Positions 50,743-60,484 of a DNA stretch of 64,000 bases are shown here, in pieces. Below the pieces are notes generated by a model that worked only from the letters and a program-made list of their open reading frames with translations, did no database searches and was not told the DNA's origin. Position 1 is the stretch's first letter. Each line of letters begins with the position of its first letter. Origin of the DNA: an uncultured Eubacterium sp. (GTDB lineage: Bacteria > Bacillota > Clostridia > Lachnospirales > Lachnospiraceae); NCBI GenBank assembly GCA_900550135.1, contig URQO01000001.1:52014-116013 (forward strand), read 5' to 3'. The translations under genes and the position numbers were made by a program.

Positions 50743-52548
50743 ATGAAAAAATTTCACAATCTGAAAAACAAAAAAATTTTCTTGTGGATTGCCTTTCTTT
50801 TAGTAGTTTTTGTTTCTGCCATTTATTTTGTTTTTCTATCTTCTCCAAAAAACAAAACTACTACATATACCAATAACACCCAATATGAATTTGATACTTA
50901 TACAAAAGAACTTTTTTCTTCAAGTCTGTCAGAAGACTACCTAAGTATGCACTTTTATTTGGATCACCCTAAGGATTATAATATTAAATCTGACTCCCCC
51001 ACCCTTGGAGATTATAGTTATAAATCCATGAAAACCAGCCAGACTTACTACATTAATCAGATTAATTATTTGAAAACATTTGATTACAGTAAACTCTATA
51101 ACAGTCAAAAACTTACTTACGACACATTAATGAGTTCTTTTAAAACGCAACTTGATTTCTCAGATTTGTGTTTATGTTCGGAGGTTCTAAGCCCAACCAC
51201 CGGGTTGCAGGCACAGTTACCGGTTTTATTTTCCGAATATTCTTTTAACTGCTCAAAAGATATAGATATATATTTAAAGTTGTTGTCTCAGGTGAAAGAT
51301 TATTATGGACAAATTTGTGAGTTTCAAAAATTAAAAGCAAAAAACAATTGCTTTATATCTTCTTTTTGCTGTGGAAAGATTATTAACCAATGTAAAGAAT
51401 TTATTGGAAACAAATCTGCCAAAGATAATATTTTATATACCTCATTTAAAACCAGACTTCAGTCTGTAGACTTTATTAGCAACCCACAAAAGGAGCAGTA
51501 TATTAACCAGAACGAAAGGATTATACTCAATAGTATTTATCCCGGATATGAGAATATTATTGTTACCCTTACAGACCTTAACCAAAAAGGGTTTTGTAAA
51601 AATGACGGTGGCCTTTCAAATATAAAAAACGGCAGGGAATACTACGAATATCTGGTTAAATCTTACACCGGTAGCAGCCGCAATGTTTTGGAAATTAAAG
51701 CACTTATTCAGGAACAGCTTGCTAAAGATATGCGTACCATGTATTCCCTGCTAAATGTAAATCCTGAATTGCAAAAACAGTTTGAGCAAAAAGAAGAACG
51801 CAACGACAATGTGAAAAACTCACTTAATATATTAATCAAAAAAGCTTCTAAAGATTTCACAATTAAGAATCACTACAATTATTCTATTAAATATGTAGAT
51901 AAAAGTTTGGAAAACTATTTAAGCCCTGCTTTTTATCTGTCACCACCTATCGACAGCAACAACAGAAACTGCATTTATATAAATAACAGTTCAAAAAATA
52001 ACGGGCAAAACCTTTTTTCAACCATTGCACATGAGGGGGTTCCGGGACATATGTACCAGTCAGATTTTTTTGCTTCCACCAATCCTATGCCTATTAGACA
52101 TATTGTAAATTTTGGTGGATATTCAGAAGGCTGGGCTACTTACGCTGAACTTTTTTCATACAAATATCAATACAATAATGAGCAATTGGCCAATTTATTT
52201 TCCTGTAACACTTCTTTTTCTCTTGCTTTGTACTCTTTATGCGATATTGGCATAAACTACGAGGGATGGAACCGAAGCAAAACATATAAATTTTTGAATA
52301 ATTATGGTGTTGAAGATACAGAAGTTCAAAAATCAATTTATGAAGCGGTTATAGAAGAGCCTGCCAATTATCTCCAATATTATGTTGGTTATCTGGAAAT
52401 TATCAATTTAAGAAATGATTTAATGAAAAACATTGGTGCTGATTTTAAAATCAAAAAATTTCACGATGCCTTTTTGGCAATGGGACCAACATCTTTTGAT
52501 GTTGCAAGAAAGTGGATTAAACATTTTTATAATTTAAGTTCAGACTAA
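50743..52548 (+). CDS. DUF885-family metallopeptidase, membrane-anchored
   Basis: 601 residues. A single N-terminal membrane segment (about 13-33) precedes the DUF885 domain; STIAHEGVPGHMYQSDFF contains the HExxxxH-like zinc motif and YSEGWATYAELFSYKY the downstream acid region. DUF885 proteins are thermolysin-like peptidases with poorly known substrates. ATG 50743 follows AGGAG; the longer frame from 50695 has no site. It is the only plus-strand gene between manA and the Fn3 protein. Confidence 0.85.
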   Translation: MKKFHNLKNKKIFLWIAFLLVVFVSAIYFVFLSSPKNKTTTYTNNTQYEFDTYTKELFSSSLSEDYLSMHFYLDHPKDYNIKSDSPTLGDYSYKSMKTSQTYYINQINYLKTFDYSKLYNSQKLTYDTLMSSFKTQLDFSDLCLCSEVLSPTTGLQAQLPVLFSEYSFNCSKDIDIYLKLLSQVKDYYGQICEFQKLKAKNNCFISSFCCGKIINQCKEFIGNKSAKDNILYTSFKTRLQSVDFISNPQKEQYINQNERIILNSIYPGYENIIVTLTDLNQKGFCKNDGGLSNIKNGREYYEYLVKSYTGSSRNVLEIKALIQEQLAKDMRTMYSLLNVNPELQKQFEQKEERNDNVKNSLNILIKKASKDFTIKNHYNYSIKYVDKSLENYLSPAFYLSPPIDSNNRNCIYINNSSKNNGQNLFSTIAHEGVPGHMYQSDFFASTNPMPIRHIVNFGGYSEGWATYAELFSYKYQYNNEQLANLFSCNTSFSLALYSLCDIGINYEGWNRSKTYKFLNNYGVEDTEVQKSIYEAVIEEPANYLQYYVGYLEIINLRNDLMKNIGADFKIKKFHDAFLAMGPTSFDVARKWIKHFYNLSSD

Positions 52549-52614
52549 TTTCTGTTTAAATACAACTTTTTATTGTTTTTCTAAGCCTTTCCATCACTTT
52601 TTATTTTACCTCTT

Positions 52615-52647
52615 CATTTAAAAGCCAGCGTCTTTTGACGCTGGCCC
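52615..52647 (-). terminator. Terminator between the convergent genes
   Basis: GCCAGCGTC and GACGCTGGC form a perfect stem with AAAA/TTTT loop. On the minus strand TTTTAAATG follows, ending the Fn3 protein transcript. A further AATCACA/TGTGATT hairpin at 52669-52695 lies nearby. Confidence 0.7.
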
Positions 52648-52716
52648 ATAACACCCCTTATATTGGCAATCACATCACTGATTAAACTGTGATTATGACT
52701 TTAAGCTATCTTCTAA

Positions 52717-53859
52717 TTAATCCCAATTTTGGTATACACTCATAGTATTCTTTAACAAATCAATTGTTGCTTCTGTATTACCAATTCCTGAACCGTAATA
52801 TTCTACGCTGGCTTCAGGAACTTCAATCTGTGCATTTTTTATTTCTTGGCTTCCAAAATGATAATCTTCTACTGTTTTGTTTTCTGCCGGTGTTACCTTA
52901 AATCTTAAATATACTGACTGTCCGGCTTTAAGTGTGTATCCTTTTTCAGTAACTTCTGCCCATGTAGTTCCATCTACACTTACATAGTCTAATGATAATT
53001 CAGCAGAAATTGTATTTTTGTTATTGTCTTCTTCTGAATAAACAAATTTACTGTCTTTTACTTTTTTGAAAACCATGTCTCCAAATGTTTCTTTACCTGT
53101 AATTTTTAAATCAAGATAACCTTTTGTGTTTTCTGTTGATTTAATATATTCAACGCTATAATCTGCTGTCAAATCTACTGCTCTGATTTTTACGGCTTTT
53201 GATTTTGGAGAGTAGCATTTCTTGCCATTTATCTTTGAGTAAGCTACTGCCTTGTAATAATATGTCACTCCTGCCTTTACTGTTTTATCAACATAAACGT
53301 CTGATAAAACTGCATTGTTGTAAGCACCAATCTTCTTATAAGATTTTTCACCTGCTGCTTTTCTATAAATAATATATTTTTCTACAGGCCAGTCAACTAC
53401 TTCACCATTATTTTCTCCAAGAACTCCAACACAAAGTTTTTTAGCTGAATTTCTATATTTCAAATCTTCACCATATCCGTTATTAACAAGTACCGGTCTG
53501 TCCAATTTGATTTTCTTCTGATTTTTCTTAATTAATGACGAGCAAATCATTTTGTTTTTCTTTGAAAAACCTGAAACTACAACTCTGTTAATTTTTTTGT
53601 TAAAATTTTTAACTGTAACTCTCGATTTTTTTCCACTGGTATATTTAAACTGTGTATAGTTCCTGCCATAAATTGTTACCTTATAGTTATCAACATTTTT
53701 CTGCTTTGTCCATTTGATTGTAGTTTTCTTTTTTGCCTTTACAACCTGAACCTTCAGTGGCTTTATTTTCATACTTGCTTTTACATCTGCCTGTCCTACG
53801 CACACAATACATAAAAGCATCATTGCTATCCCCAAAAAAACTTTTTTTAATTCTTTCAT
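52717..53859 (-). CDS. Secreted protein with fibronectin-III-like domains
   Basis: 380 residues. Signal peptide at 1-28 (VFLGIAMMLLCIVCVGQA). Residues about 32-105 form a Lys-rich Fn3-like domain (KTTIKWTKQKNVDNYKVTIYG), residues 120-225 a second (YIIYRKAAGEKSYKKIGAYN, TYYYKAVAYSKINGKKCY) and the rest a beta-rich domain with ETFGDMVFKKVKDSKFVYSE. Function unknown; probably a surface protein. GAAAGGAGCAAAT precedes ATG. It has its own terminator. Confidence 0.75.
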   Translation of the reverse strand: MKELKKVFLGIAMMLLCIVCVGQADVKASMKIKPLKVQVVKAKKKTTIKWTKQKNVDNYKVTIYGRNYTQFKYTSGKKSRVTVKNFNKKINRVVVSGFSKKNKMICSSLIKKNQKKIKLDRPVLVNNGYGEDLKYRNSAKKLCVGVLGENNGEVVDWPVEKYIIYRKAAGEKSYKKIGAYNNAVLSDVYVDKTVKAGVTYYYKAVAYSKINGKKCYSPKSKAVKIRAVDLTADYSVEYIKSTENTKGYLDLKITGKETFGDMVFKKVKDSKFVYSEEDNNKNTISAELSLDYVSVDGTTWAEVTEKGYTLKAGQSVYLRFKVTPAENKTVEDYHFGSQEIKNAQIEVPEASVEYYGSGIGNTEATIDLLKNTMSVYQNWD

Positions 53860-54024
53860 GTGTATTTGCTCCTTTCAATTTGTTTTATACAAGTATAACG
53901 ATGCAATTTTCTTTTTTATTTCACTCCCTCCTAAATTTTGGTCTAAAAAATTTCATAGAAAAGGACTTTATAAAAAATCTTTTAAGAAGGTTTTTTAGAA
54001 TTTTTATTTACTCAAAAAATTATC

Positions 54025-54063
54025 CTAAAAAAACGGTGCATTCCTGTTATGGAATAACACCGT
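54025..54063 (-). terminator. Terminator after the PfkB gene
   Basis: ACGGTGTTATTCC and GGAATGCACCGT pair on the minus strand with TTTTTTT after it. The rest of the 53860-54153 gap is AT-rich and shows no gene. Confidence 0.8.
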
Positions 54064-54153
54064 CATTCTTAATCAAATGAAACCTTTTAATCAGTGACAA
54101 GAGTCTCTGAAGGTTCCATTAATATAGAACTTTTTAAGTTCTTTTGTATAAAA

Positions 54154-55062
54154 TTATAGTTGGAAGTGCTTTCCTAATTCTTCAACCTCATCTTTTGTAG
54201 CAAGGTTGTCACTAAATGCACTTGCACTACCTGTTAGCAATCCTTTACGTAAAGCTTCTTTATAGCTTCCTGTTTCCATGTATCCGGCAATAAATCCGGC
54301 AACCATAGAATCCCCTGCACCTACAGAATTTTTAACTTTTCCTTTTGGACATGGACTCATGTATACCTGTCCGTCTTCAGCTACCAATACGGCACCTTCT
54401 CCTGCCATTGATACTAAAACATTTCTTGCACCTTCTTTTTGCATCTTCTGTGCATAAGGAACTACATCTTCTCTTGTTTTTAGTTCTACACCATATATTT
54501 CACCTAACTCATGATTGTTTGGCTTTACAAAAAATGGTTTGTATTTTAATACATTTAATAATAAATCTTTTGTGGCATCTACTACAATCTTAATATCCTT
54601 GTCCTGAAGGTGTGCCATAATATCACTGTACATAGTTTCAGGCATCACACTTGGTATACTGCCTGCTAAAACTAATATATCACCATTTTTTAATGTGTCT
54701 AATTTCTTATATAATGCATCTATGTCTTCTTTTTTTATTGCAGGTCCCATGCCGTTTATTTCACTTTCCTGCTGTGCACGAATTTTTACGTTAATTCTTG
54801 TAATTCCCTCTTTTACTTTGATAAAATCAGCATTTACACCATTTTCTTCTAACATTTTCTGAACACTGTCACCTGTAAATCCTGCTAAAAATCCAAGGGC
54901 TGTATTTTCAAATCCAAGATTGCTTAAAACCATGGATACGTTGATTCCCTTGCCACCCGGAAACATCAATTCCTCTGATGTTCTGTTCACAAGACCCAGC
55001 TGTAAATCATCAACTGTTACAATGTAGTCTATTGATGGGTTAAATGTTACTGTATAAATCAT
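54154..55062 (-). CDS. fruK: 1-phosphofructokinase, PfkB family
   Basis: 302 residues. MIYTVTFNPSIDYIVTVDDL is the opening of FruK/LacC-type kinases; MFPGGKGINVSMVLSNLG and VGAGDSMVAGFIAGYMETG are the PfkB signatures, with Asp in GAGD as base. It likely phosphorylates fructose 1-phosphate to fructose 1,6-bisphosphate; tagatose 6-phosphate is the alternative. GGAGGAGAGAA precedes ATG. No PTS gene sits next to it, the nearest fructose-type PTS being about 7 kb away. Confidence 0.85.
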   Translation of the reverse strand: MIYTVTFNPSIDYIVTVDDLQLGLVNRTSEELMFPGGKGINVSMVLSNLGFENTALGFLAGFTGDSVQKMLEENGVNADFIKVKEGITRINVKIRAQQESEINGMGPAIKKEDIDALYKKLDTLKNGDILVLAGSIPSVMPETMYSDIMAHLQDKDIKIVVDATKDLLLNVLKYKPFFVKPNNHELGEIYGVELKTREDVVPYAQKMQKEGARNVLVSMAGEGAVLVAEDGQVYMSPCPKGKVKNSVGAGDSMVAGFIAGYMETGSYKEALRKGLLTGSASAFSDNLATKDEVEELGKHFQL

Positions 55063-55127
55063 TTCTCTCCTCCTATAAATACATTTTTCATTTTCCTGTC
55101 AATTCATCTACAGAAAATATAAAATAT

Positions 55128-55652
55128 TTAAATTAAATTTGCAAGCATTACGCTGGCAATTGTACCTGCAATTGTTGCCAAAATTGCACCAGCTAATGTC
55201 CATCTTGTTTTTTTTACTCCTGCAGTTATGTAATATACTGACATTGTATAGAATATAGTTTCAGTACTACTCATCATCAAAGAAGTTACCATTCCAAGAT
55301 ATGAATCCGGTCCATATTTTTTAAAAATATCAAGAACCATACCTGTTGCAGCTGACGAGGAAAAGGCTTTTACAATAGTTACCGGCATAAGTTCTCCGGG
55401 AAAGCCTAAAGGCTCAGTCACTTTTCCAAGCCACTTTCCAACAAAATCCATAAAGCCCGATTGTCTTAATACTCCCACTGCCACCATCAGCCCAATAAGA
55501 GTTGGCATTACTTTTACTACAGTTTTCAGGCCACCCATTGCCCCGTCCACAAAGTCATCATACACATTTGTTTTTTTGTACATTCCATAAACTACTATAA
55601 AAAACATTATTGCCGGAATTATAAAAGAAGATACAATTATTAATATTTCCAT
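55128..55652 (-). CDS. spmB: Spore maturation protein B-like membrane protein
   Basis: 174 residues, five membrane segments. YDDFVDGAMGGLKTVVKVMPTLIGLMVAVGVLR and AFSSSAATGMVLDIFKKYGPDSYLG, MMSSTETIFYTMSVYY are the SpmB/nucleoside-recognition (Gate) motifs. In Bacillus SpmA and SpmB act together in spore core dehydration. No spmA gene lies next to it in this window. AGCGAATG-like site not strong (ATTTAAACACC upstream), moderate start confidence. Confidence 0.88.
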   Translation of the reverse strand: MEILIIVSSFIIPAIMFFIVVYGMYKKTNVYDDFVDGAMGGLKTVVKVMPTLIGLMVAVGVLRQSGFMDFVGKWLGKVTEPLGFPGELMPVTIVKAFSSSAATGMVLDIFKKYGPDSYLGMVTSLMMSSTETIFYTMSVYYITAGVKKTRWTLAGAILATIAGTIASVMLANLI

Positions 55653-55779
55653 TTAAACACCATCAAGTATTTTATTATTAACATATGATTTATTGCTAAA
55701 AAAAAGACGTGCCATATGATTCCTAAAAATAATACATAATACAATATACAAAAATAACTTATGCATTGGTGCTTAGTTT

Positions 55780-55852
55780 AAAACAAAAAAAGTGTCCGTA
55801 AAAACTTCCATCACATAAACTTATCTTACATGAATTGATTTTTACCGACACT
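55780..55852 (-). terminator. Terminator of the antiporter gene
   Basis: AGTGTCGGTAAAAA and TTTTTACGGACACT pair across a 35-base loop on the minus strand, and T7 follows. Confidence 0.75.
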
Positions 55853-55911
55853 ATAATCGTGATTTGGATGTTTACCATTCAAAATCATTTTATTTAAAGC
55901 TTATTTTTCTT

Positions 55912-57261
55912 TTATTTCTCTTTTGGTCTGTATTCATTAAACTCGTTTCTCTGTTCAATGTTGTCTACAAGTTTGCTTTCCTGAACAACCTCCACTCCAT
56001 TGTTTCCGCTACGCATAAATACAGGTTTTAATATAATTGGTGTAATAATTGTTGTAGCAATAACAACGATAATAACCGGTGCTACAAGCTCTGAACTCAT
56101 AAGACCTGCCTCGATACCCTTGTTTGCAACAATCAGTGCAACCTCACCTCTTGAAATCATACCAACACCGATTCTCAGACACTGATAATTTTTGTATCCA
56201 CAGACTTTTGCTCCAAGACCACAACCAATTACCTTTGTAATGATAGCAATGATTGTAAGTACAACTGCGTAAACTACAATCAACAGACTCATACTTGCAA
56301 CAGCTTTTCCGTCTACTTTAAGTCCAATGCTTGCAAAGAAAATTGGGCTTAACAGCATATATGCTATAACATCAAATTTAGATGCAATAAACTGATCTTT
56401 CTGTGTCATTGAAATAATTACACCGGCAAAGAATGCACCTGTAATATCTGCAACTCCAAAGAAATATTCTGCTGCAAATGACATAAGAAGACAGATAACA
56501 AATGCCATAATAGCATGTCTATGCATTCCTTTTCCGTCATGTTCGCACCATTTTTTATAAAGTTTGTAAATTATATATCCAAATACAGCTACAAAAACAA
56601 AGAACAAAACAATCTTAAGTAATACAATTCCAAGTGGTGTTGCCTCACTTCCTGAACCACCTTTTGCTCCAAGGCTGATAACAATTGTAAGTGCAATAAT
56701 ACCTAAAATATCATCAATAATAGCGGCTCCTAATATTGCATTTCCTGATGCAGTCTTTAATTTGCCCATCTCCTGCAATGTTTCAACTGTAATACTAACT
56801 GATGTTGCAGTAAGAACAACACCTACAAACACTGCCTGCATAAATAAAGATGCAGATTTTGAAGGATCAATCCATCCCTCCTCAAGGAACCAGTATGTAA
56901 AAGCACCGCCACCAATCAATGGAACTATTACACCTAACATTGCAATAATAAATGATGCAAGTCCGCACTTTTTAAGCTCATTTATGTCTGTTTCAAGACC
57001 TGCACAAAACATAAGAACAATAACACCAATTTCTGCCATATGATCTATAAACGGTGTCTGATAAAGTGTTAATGCACCTAAATTGTGTCCTCCGATTACT
57101 ACTCCGTTTAACAAATTACCTAAAATAGCTGGTCCTAATATAAGTCCTGCAAGGAGGGCTCCTACAACCTGCGGCATTTTGAATTTCTTGGTTACAAGTC
57201 CAAATAATTTTGTACTGGCAAGTATTAAAGCTAATTGCCACAAATATCCGTATTCTTCCAT
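55912..57261 (-). CDS. Cation:proton antiporter (CPA2/Kef-like)
   Basis: 449 residues, about 12-13 membrane segments. The order LGLVTKKFKMPQVVGALLAGLILGPAIL, FMQAVFVGVVLTATSVSITVETLQEMGKL, GAAIIDDILGIIALTIV (the DD ion-binding pair) and ISRGEVALIVANKGIEAGL is typical of CPA2 antiporters exchanging Na+ or K+ for H+. No RCK domain follows, only a short charged tail. Single gene, followed by a strong terminator. The exact ion is not readable from sequence. Confidence 0.9.
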   Translation of the reverse strand: MEEYGYLWQLALILASTKLFGLVTKKFKMPQVVGALLAGLILGPAILGNLLNGVVIGGHNLGALTLYQTPFIDHMAEIGVIVLMFCAGLETDINELKKCGLASFIIAMLGVIVPLIGGGAFTYWFLEEGWIDPSKSASLFMQAVFVGVVLTATSVSITVETLQEMGKLKTASGNAILGAAIIDDILGIIALTIVISLGAKGGSGSEATPLGIVLLKIVLFFVFVAVFGYIIYKLYKKWCEHDGKGMHRHAIMAFVICLLMSFAAEYFFGVADITGAFFAGVIISMTQKDQFIASKFDVIAYMLLSPIFFASIGLKVDGKAVASMSLLIVVYAVVLTIIAIITKVIGCGLGAKVCGYKNYQCLRIGVGMISRGEVALIVANKGIEAGLMSSELVAPVIIVVIATTIITPIILKPVFMRSGNNGVEVVQESKLVDNIEQRNEFNEYRPKEK

Positions 57262-57393
57262 TTTTATGCCTTCTTTCTATTAGTCATCAAATATTTTAAA
57301 ATTGCTATTTTTCGCAACCCGATACATAATAACACCATCAAATTACAAATTCAACTAAATTTTTTAATATTTTTTTTCATAAATTTTACATTA

Positions 57394-58014
57394 TTAGTTA
57401 TACATATTAAATTTGATTTTTATCCTTTTTATCTTTCTGAACATTTCCCCTGACAGAATAAATAGAAACACAAAAGTAGACAAGCCATGAATAAAATTAA
57501 AAAATACTCCACTGGCATATGTTGTAATAAATGCGGAAAGTTTAGGGCTTTCCGTGTACATCAGTACTGTTGCCGTATCCAATATGAATCCATACACTAC
57601 AAAGGTAACTAAAAAGCCATATGCACTTATCAAAAATTTATTGTAGGCATACTTTTCTCTTGATTTTTGAAAAATTAATGCTGATAGCACTCCAATCAGT
57701 CCAAAGGCAATCATTTGCCATGGTGTCCATGGTCCCTGTCCAAAAAAGAAATCTGATATAAATGCAGTAAGGCATCCACACAAAAAACCTGAATTCTTTC
57801 CAAGCATAATTCCCGTAATAATTATAATCGCACTACATGGTTTAAATTGTGGAGTCATAAAAAATATTAGTCTTCCTGCAATTGCCATTGTTGTAAGAAC
57901 TGCAAGTAATACAACTTCTCTTGTTTTGGGCTTATTTTTTTCAAACGACCAGACAAATAAAATAATTGCCAGAATTATTAATATAATTGATGCCATATAA
58001 TAATGTCTTAACAT
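57394..58014 (-). CDS. ECF transporter S component, probably cobalamin (CbrT-like)
   Basis: 206 residues, six membrane segments. The fold and blocks TREVVLLAVLTTMAIAGRLIFF, SAIIIITGIMLGKNSGFLCGCLTAFISDFFFGQGPWTPWQM are like the S components of ECF transporters annotated for cobalamin. It is last in the cobalamin-riboswitch operon and overlaps the ATPase gene by seven bases, so B12 or a corrinoid is the probable substrate. GGAGGATGTTAT precedes ATG. Substrate is inferred from context. Confidence 0.85.
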   Translation of the reverse strand: MLRHYYMASIILIILAIILFVWSFEKNKPKTREVVLLAVLTTMAIAGRLIFFMTPQFKPCSAIIIITGIMLGKNSGFLCGCLTAFISDFFFGQGPWTPWQMIAFGLIGVLSALIFQKSREKYAYNKFLISAYGFLVTFVVYGFILDTATVLMYTESPKLSAFITTYASGVFFNFIHGLSTFVFLFILSGEMFRKIKRIKIKFNMYN

Positions 58015-59651
58015 ATAACATCCTCCACTCTATACGCCCCATCAACCAAACCACGACACATTTTTGCTACAGTTGTAGTATAAAACCTGTTGCTGTTAAA
58101 AAATTTATCTGCATCATCTATTGATATTAATGTTCCATTGGCAAATAATCCGCATCTGTCTGCATACTGACCACAAAAATCCAAATCATGACTTACCATA
58201 ACAATAGTTTTATTTTTTTGTTTTAGTTTACATAACATTGTCCCCAATTGTTCCTTATACATATTGTCGATTCCTTTTGTAGGTTCGTCCAACAACAAAA
58301 TATCAGGATTTAATGATAATACTTTTGCCAATGCTACTTTCTGTTGCTGTCCTCCACTTAAATCATAAGGATGCATCCGGGCAAATTCTTCAAGTCCCAT
58401 TTCTTTTATCAGTAAATCGTCCACATCTTCCAATTCTTCCTGAACGCTTTCATATCTAAACAACATTTGAGCATTTTGTGGAAGCAGTCCTATTTTGCCA
58501 TTTAACTTTACTTTTCCTCTATAAGCTTTAAGTAGTCCTGCCAACACCTTTATGGTTGTAGTTTTTCCTGTCCCGTTTCCACCTAATACAGCCATAATCT
58601 CTCCCTGATATGCTTTAAAATCCAATCCTTTGATTACATCTTCCTGATTTTTTTCATATCTAAACCAAAGATTCTTGCACTGAAGGCTTACTTTTAATCT
58701 ATTGTCAATTTTTTGTTTTTTTATGTCCTGCTTTTCAAACATTTTTTCTATATTTTTTATATTTTGCGCTTCATGCTCTTTTTTCACACTTTTTATATTT
58801 TGACTTTCAGAAATTTTCTCCGTATTTTTTATATTCTGATTTTCCAGCCATTTCCTTCCCTGGTTTATTGATATTGGAACCTGTCCTTTTCCATTATTTT
58901 TAGCAAACACAATACTTGGTATAGGCATCAATGATTTAATATCTGTATTTAATACCTTCTCCACTGCTTTTTCTGTATTGTCATTTTCAATTATTCTTCC
59001 GTCATTCATTACCAGCATTTTATCTGCCATAGACAAAAGATAGTTTAATCTGTGCTCAGAAATTATGACTGTAATACCAAAATCACTATTAATCTTTTTC
59101 AGTGTGTCCAAAAATCTTTCTGCTGCAATGGGGTCAAGCTGGGATGTTGGTTCATCAAGCAATAACACTTCAGGATCCATTACCATAACTGCTGCCAGAT
59201 TTAATAGTTGCTTTTGCCCTCCCGACAGTTTTTCTGTATCCTGGTTATACCAGGATGTTATATCAAAATATTCTGCAATTTCTGCAACCTTTGACCTGAT
59301 TGCATTAGATTTTTCTCCGAAATTTTCCAGTCCAAAGGCAAGTTCATGCCACACTTTGTCAGTTACAATCTGATGTTCAGGATTTTGCATAACATATCCT
59401 ATCTTCTTACTTACAGTAGCATTGTCCCACTGTTCTATTTCTTTGTCCTGAAAAATCACCTGCCCTTTTTTCTCTCCTGCAGGCATAATATCAGGTTTTA
59501 AACTTTTTATTAATGTTGTTTTGCCACACCCTGTTTTACCACAAACTGCAACAAAATCTCCTTTTTCTATTTTAAGGGAGACATTTTTAAGACTATAATC
59601 ATCAGTCATTTTATACTTAAAACTTAAATCTTTGATTTCAATCTGTGCCAT
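58008..59651 (-). CDS. ECF transporter ATPase, two fused ABC domains (EcfA-EcfA')
   Basis: 547 residues. First ABC domain: Walker A CGKTGCGKTTLIK, signature LSGGQKQLL, Walker B VLLLDEPTSQLD. Second: GGNGTGKTTTIK, LSGGQQQKVAL, ILLLDEPTKGID. They are joined by a ~50-residue linker with near-repeats of QNIKNTEKISE type. It energises the EcfT/S-component complex. GGGAGGAGATAAG precedes ATG 59651; the start overlaps ecfT by 28 bases. Confidence 0.93.
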   Translation of the reverse strand: MAQIEIKDLSFKYKMTDDYSLKNVSLKIEKGDFVAVCGKTGCGKTTLIKSLKPDIMPAGEKKGQVIFQDKEIEQWDNATVSKKIGYVMQNPEHQIVTDKVWHELAFGLENFGEKSNAIRSKVAEIAEYFDITSWYNQDTEKLSGGQKQLLNLAAVMVMDPEVLLLDEPTSQLDPIAAERFLDTLKKINSDFGITVIISEHRLNYLLSMADKMLVMNDGRIIENDNTEKAVEKVLNTDIKSLMPIPSIVFAKNNGKGQVPISINQGRKWLENQNIKNTEKISESQNIKSVKKEHEAQNIKNIEKMFEKQDIKKQKIDNRLKVSLQCKNLWFRYEKNQEDVIKGLDFKAYQGEIMAVLGGNGTGKTTTIKVLAGLLKAYRGKVKLNGKIGLLPQNAQMLFRYESVQEELEDVDDLLIKEMGLEEFARMHPYDLSGGQQQKVALAKVLSLNPDILLLDEPTKGIDNMYKEQLGTMLCKLKQKNKTIVMVSHDLDFCGQYADRCGLFANGTLISIDDADKFFNSNRFYTTTVAKMCRGLVDGAYRVEDVIC

Positions 59652-60484
59652 CTTATCTCCTCCCTTATATTTATTAAAATTGGTATCATACATAACAGGT
59701 TGTAGCAAATATAACCTATTGCATTATTTTTTATTACAAAATACGGATAGTAATATGTGTACATTCTATCTGTTGTAAGTCCTGTTATTACAACTGCTGC
59801 CAACACTAAAATATACCCTGTTAAAATCCAGTCTCTTGTTTCCATTTTGTAATTACTGTAGCTTGTGCGACGTTTTGCTCCAAAGCCTCTTGCTTTCATG
59901 GAATCTGCCGTATATATGGAAGTTTCCAGTGCCCAGGTTGTTGTAATTGAAAAATTCCTAAATCCGTCTTTTATTTTTCCTGATTTCGATTTTTCATTGC
60001 ATTTATTTATCTGTGCAACTTCTCTTTGATACTTTGAATATTTGGGAATAAATCTCATAATCATTGTGATTAACAGTGCCATGTGAGGCATTGCCTTTCC
60101 TATGGCTGCCAACAATTTCTCTGCATTTATTACCTGGTTAAATGTTGAAAACCATAATAATACAATTCCAATAATAGTTGCCGCCACAATTCCATATATA
60201 ATGGATTCCAAAGTTACAGGATTGCCCGTGAACATATAAAAAAGCAATGTTGAACCCTTGTGAGAAAACAAAGGGTTTATCACTGCTGAAAAAATTACAA
60301 TTACACATACTAAAAGAAAGTACCTAATTCCCTTTTTGCCCTTTAACCAAAAATAGTATAAAACAGCCCATAATAAGGAAATAAGTACCATTCCTATCTG
60401 CATTTGAAACATGGTAATTCCTAAAACCACCACATAAAATATTAAATTTACAATTGGATGAAACCTGCCAAACTCATCTTTCAC
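59624..60484 (-). CDS. ecfT: ECF transporter transmembrane T component
   Basis: 286 residues, about 6 membrane segments. The coupling helix motif SIYTADSMKARGFGAKRRTSY (Ala-Arg-Gly) is the EcfT/CbiQ signature. It links the ATPases with the S component. Its start overlaps the end of the barrel-protein gene by one base (GTGA-type junction at 60484), and it is in the cobalamin operon. Confidence 0.92.
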   Translation of the reverse strand: MKDEFGRFHPIVNLIFYVVVLGITMFQMQIGMVLISLLWAVLYYFWLKGKKGIRYFLLVCVIVIFSAVINPLFSHKGSTLLFYMFTGNPVTLESIIYGIVAATIIGIVLLWFSTFNQVINAEKLLAAIGKAMPHMALLITMIMRFIPKYSKYQREVAQINKCNEKSKSGKIKDGFRNFSITTTWALETSIYTADSMKARGFGAKRRTSYSNYKMETRDWILTGYILVLAAVVITGLTTDRMYTYYYPYFVIKNNAIGYICYNLLCMIPILINIREEIRWHRLKSKI

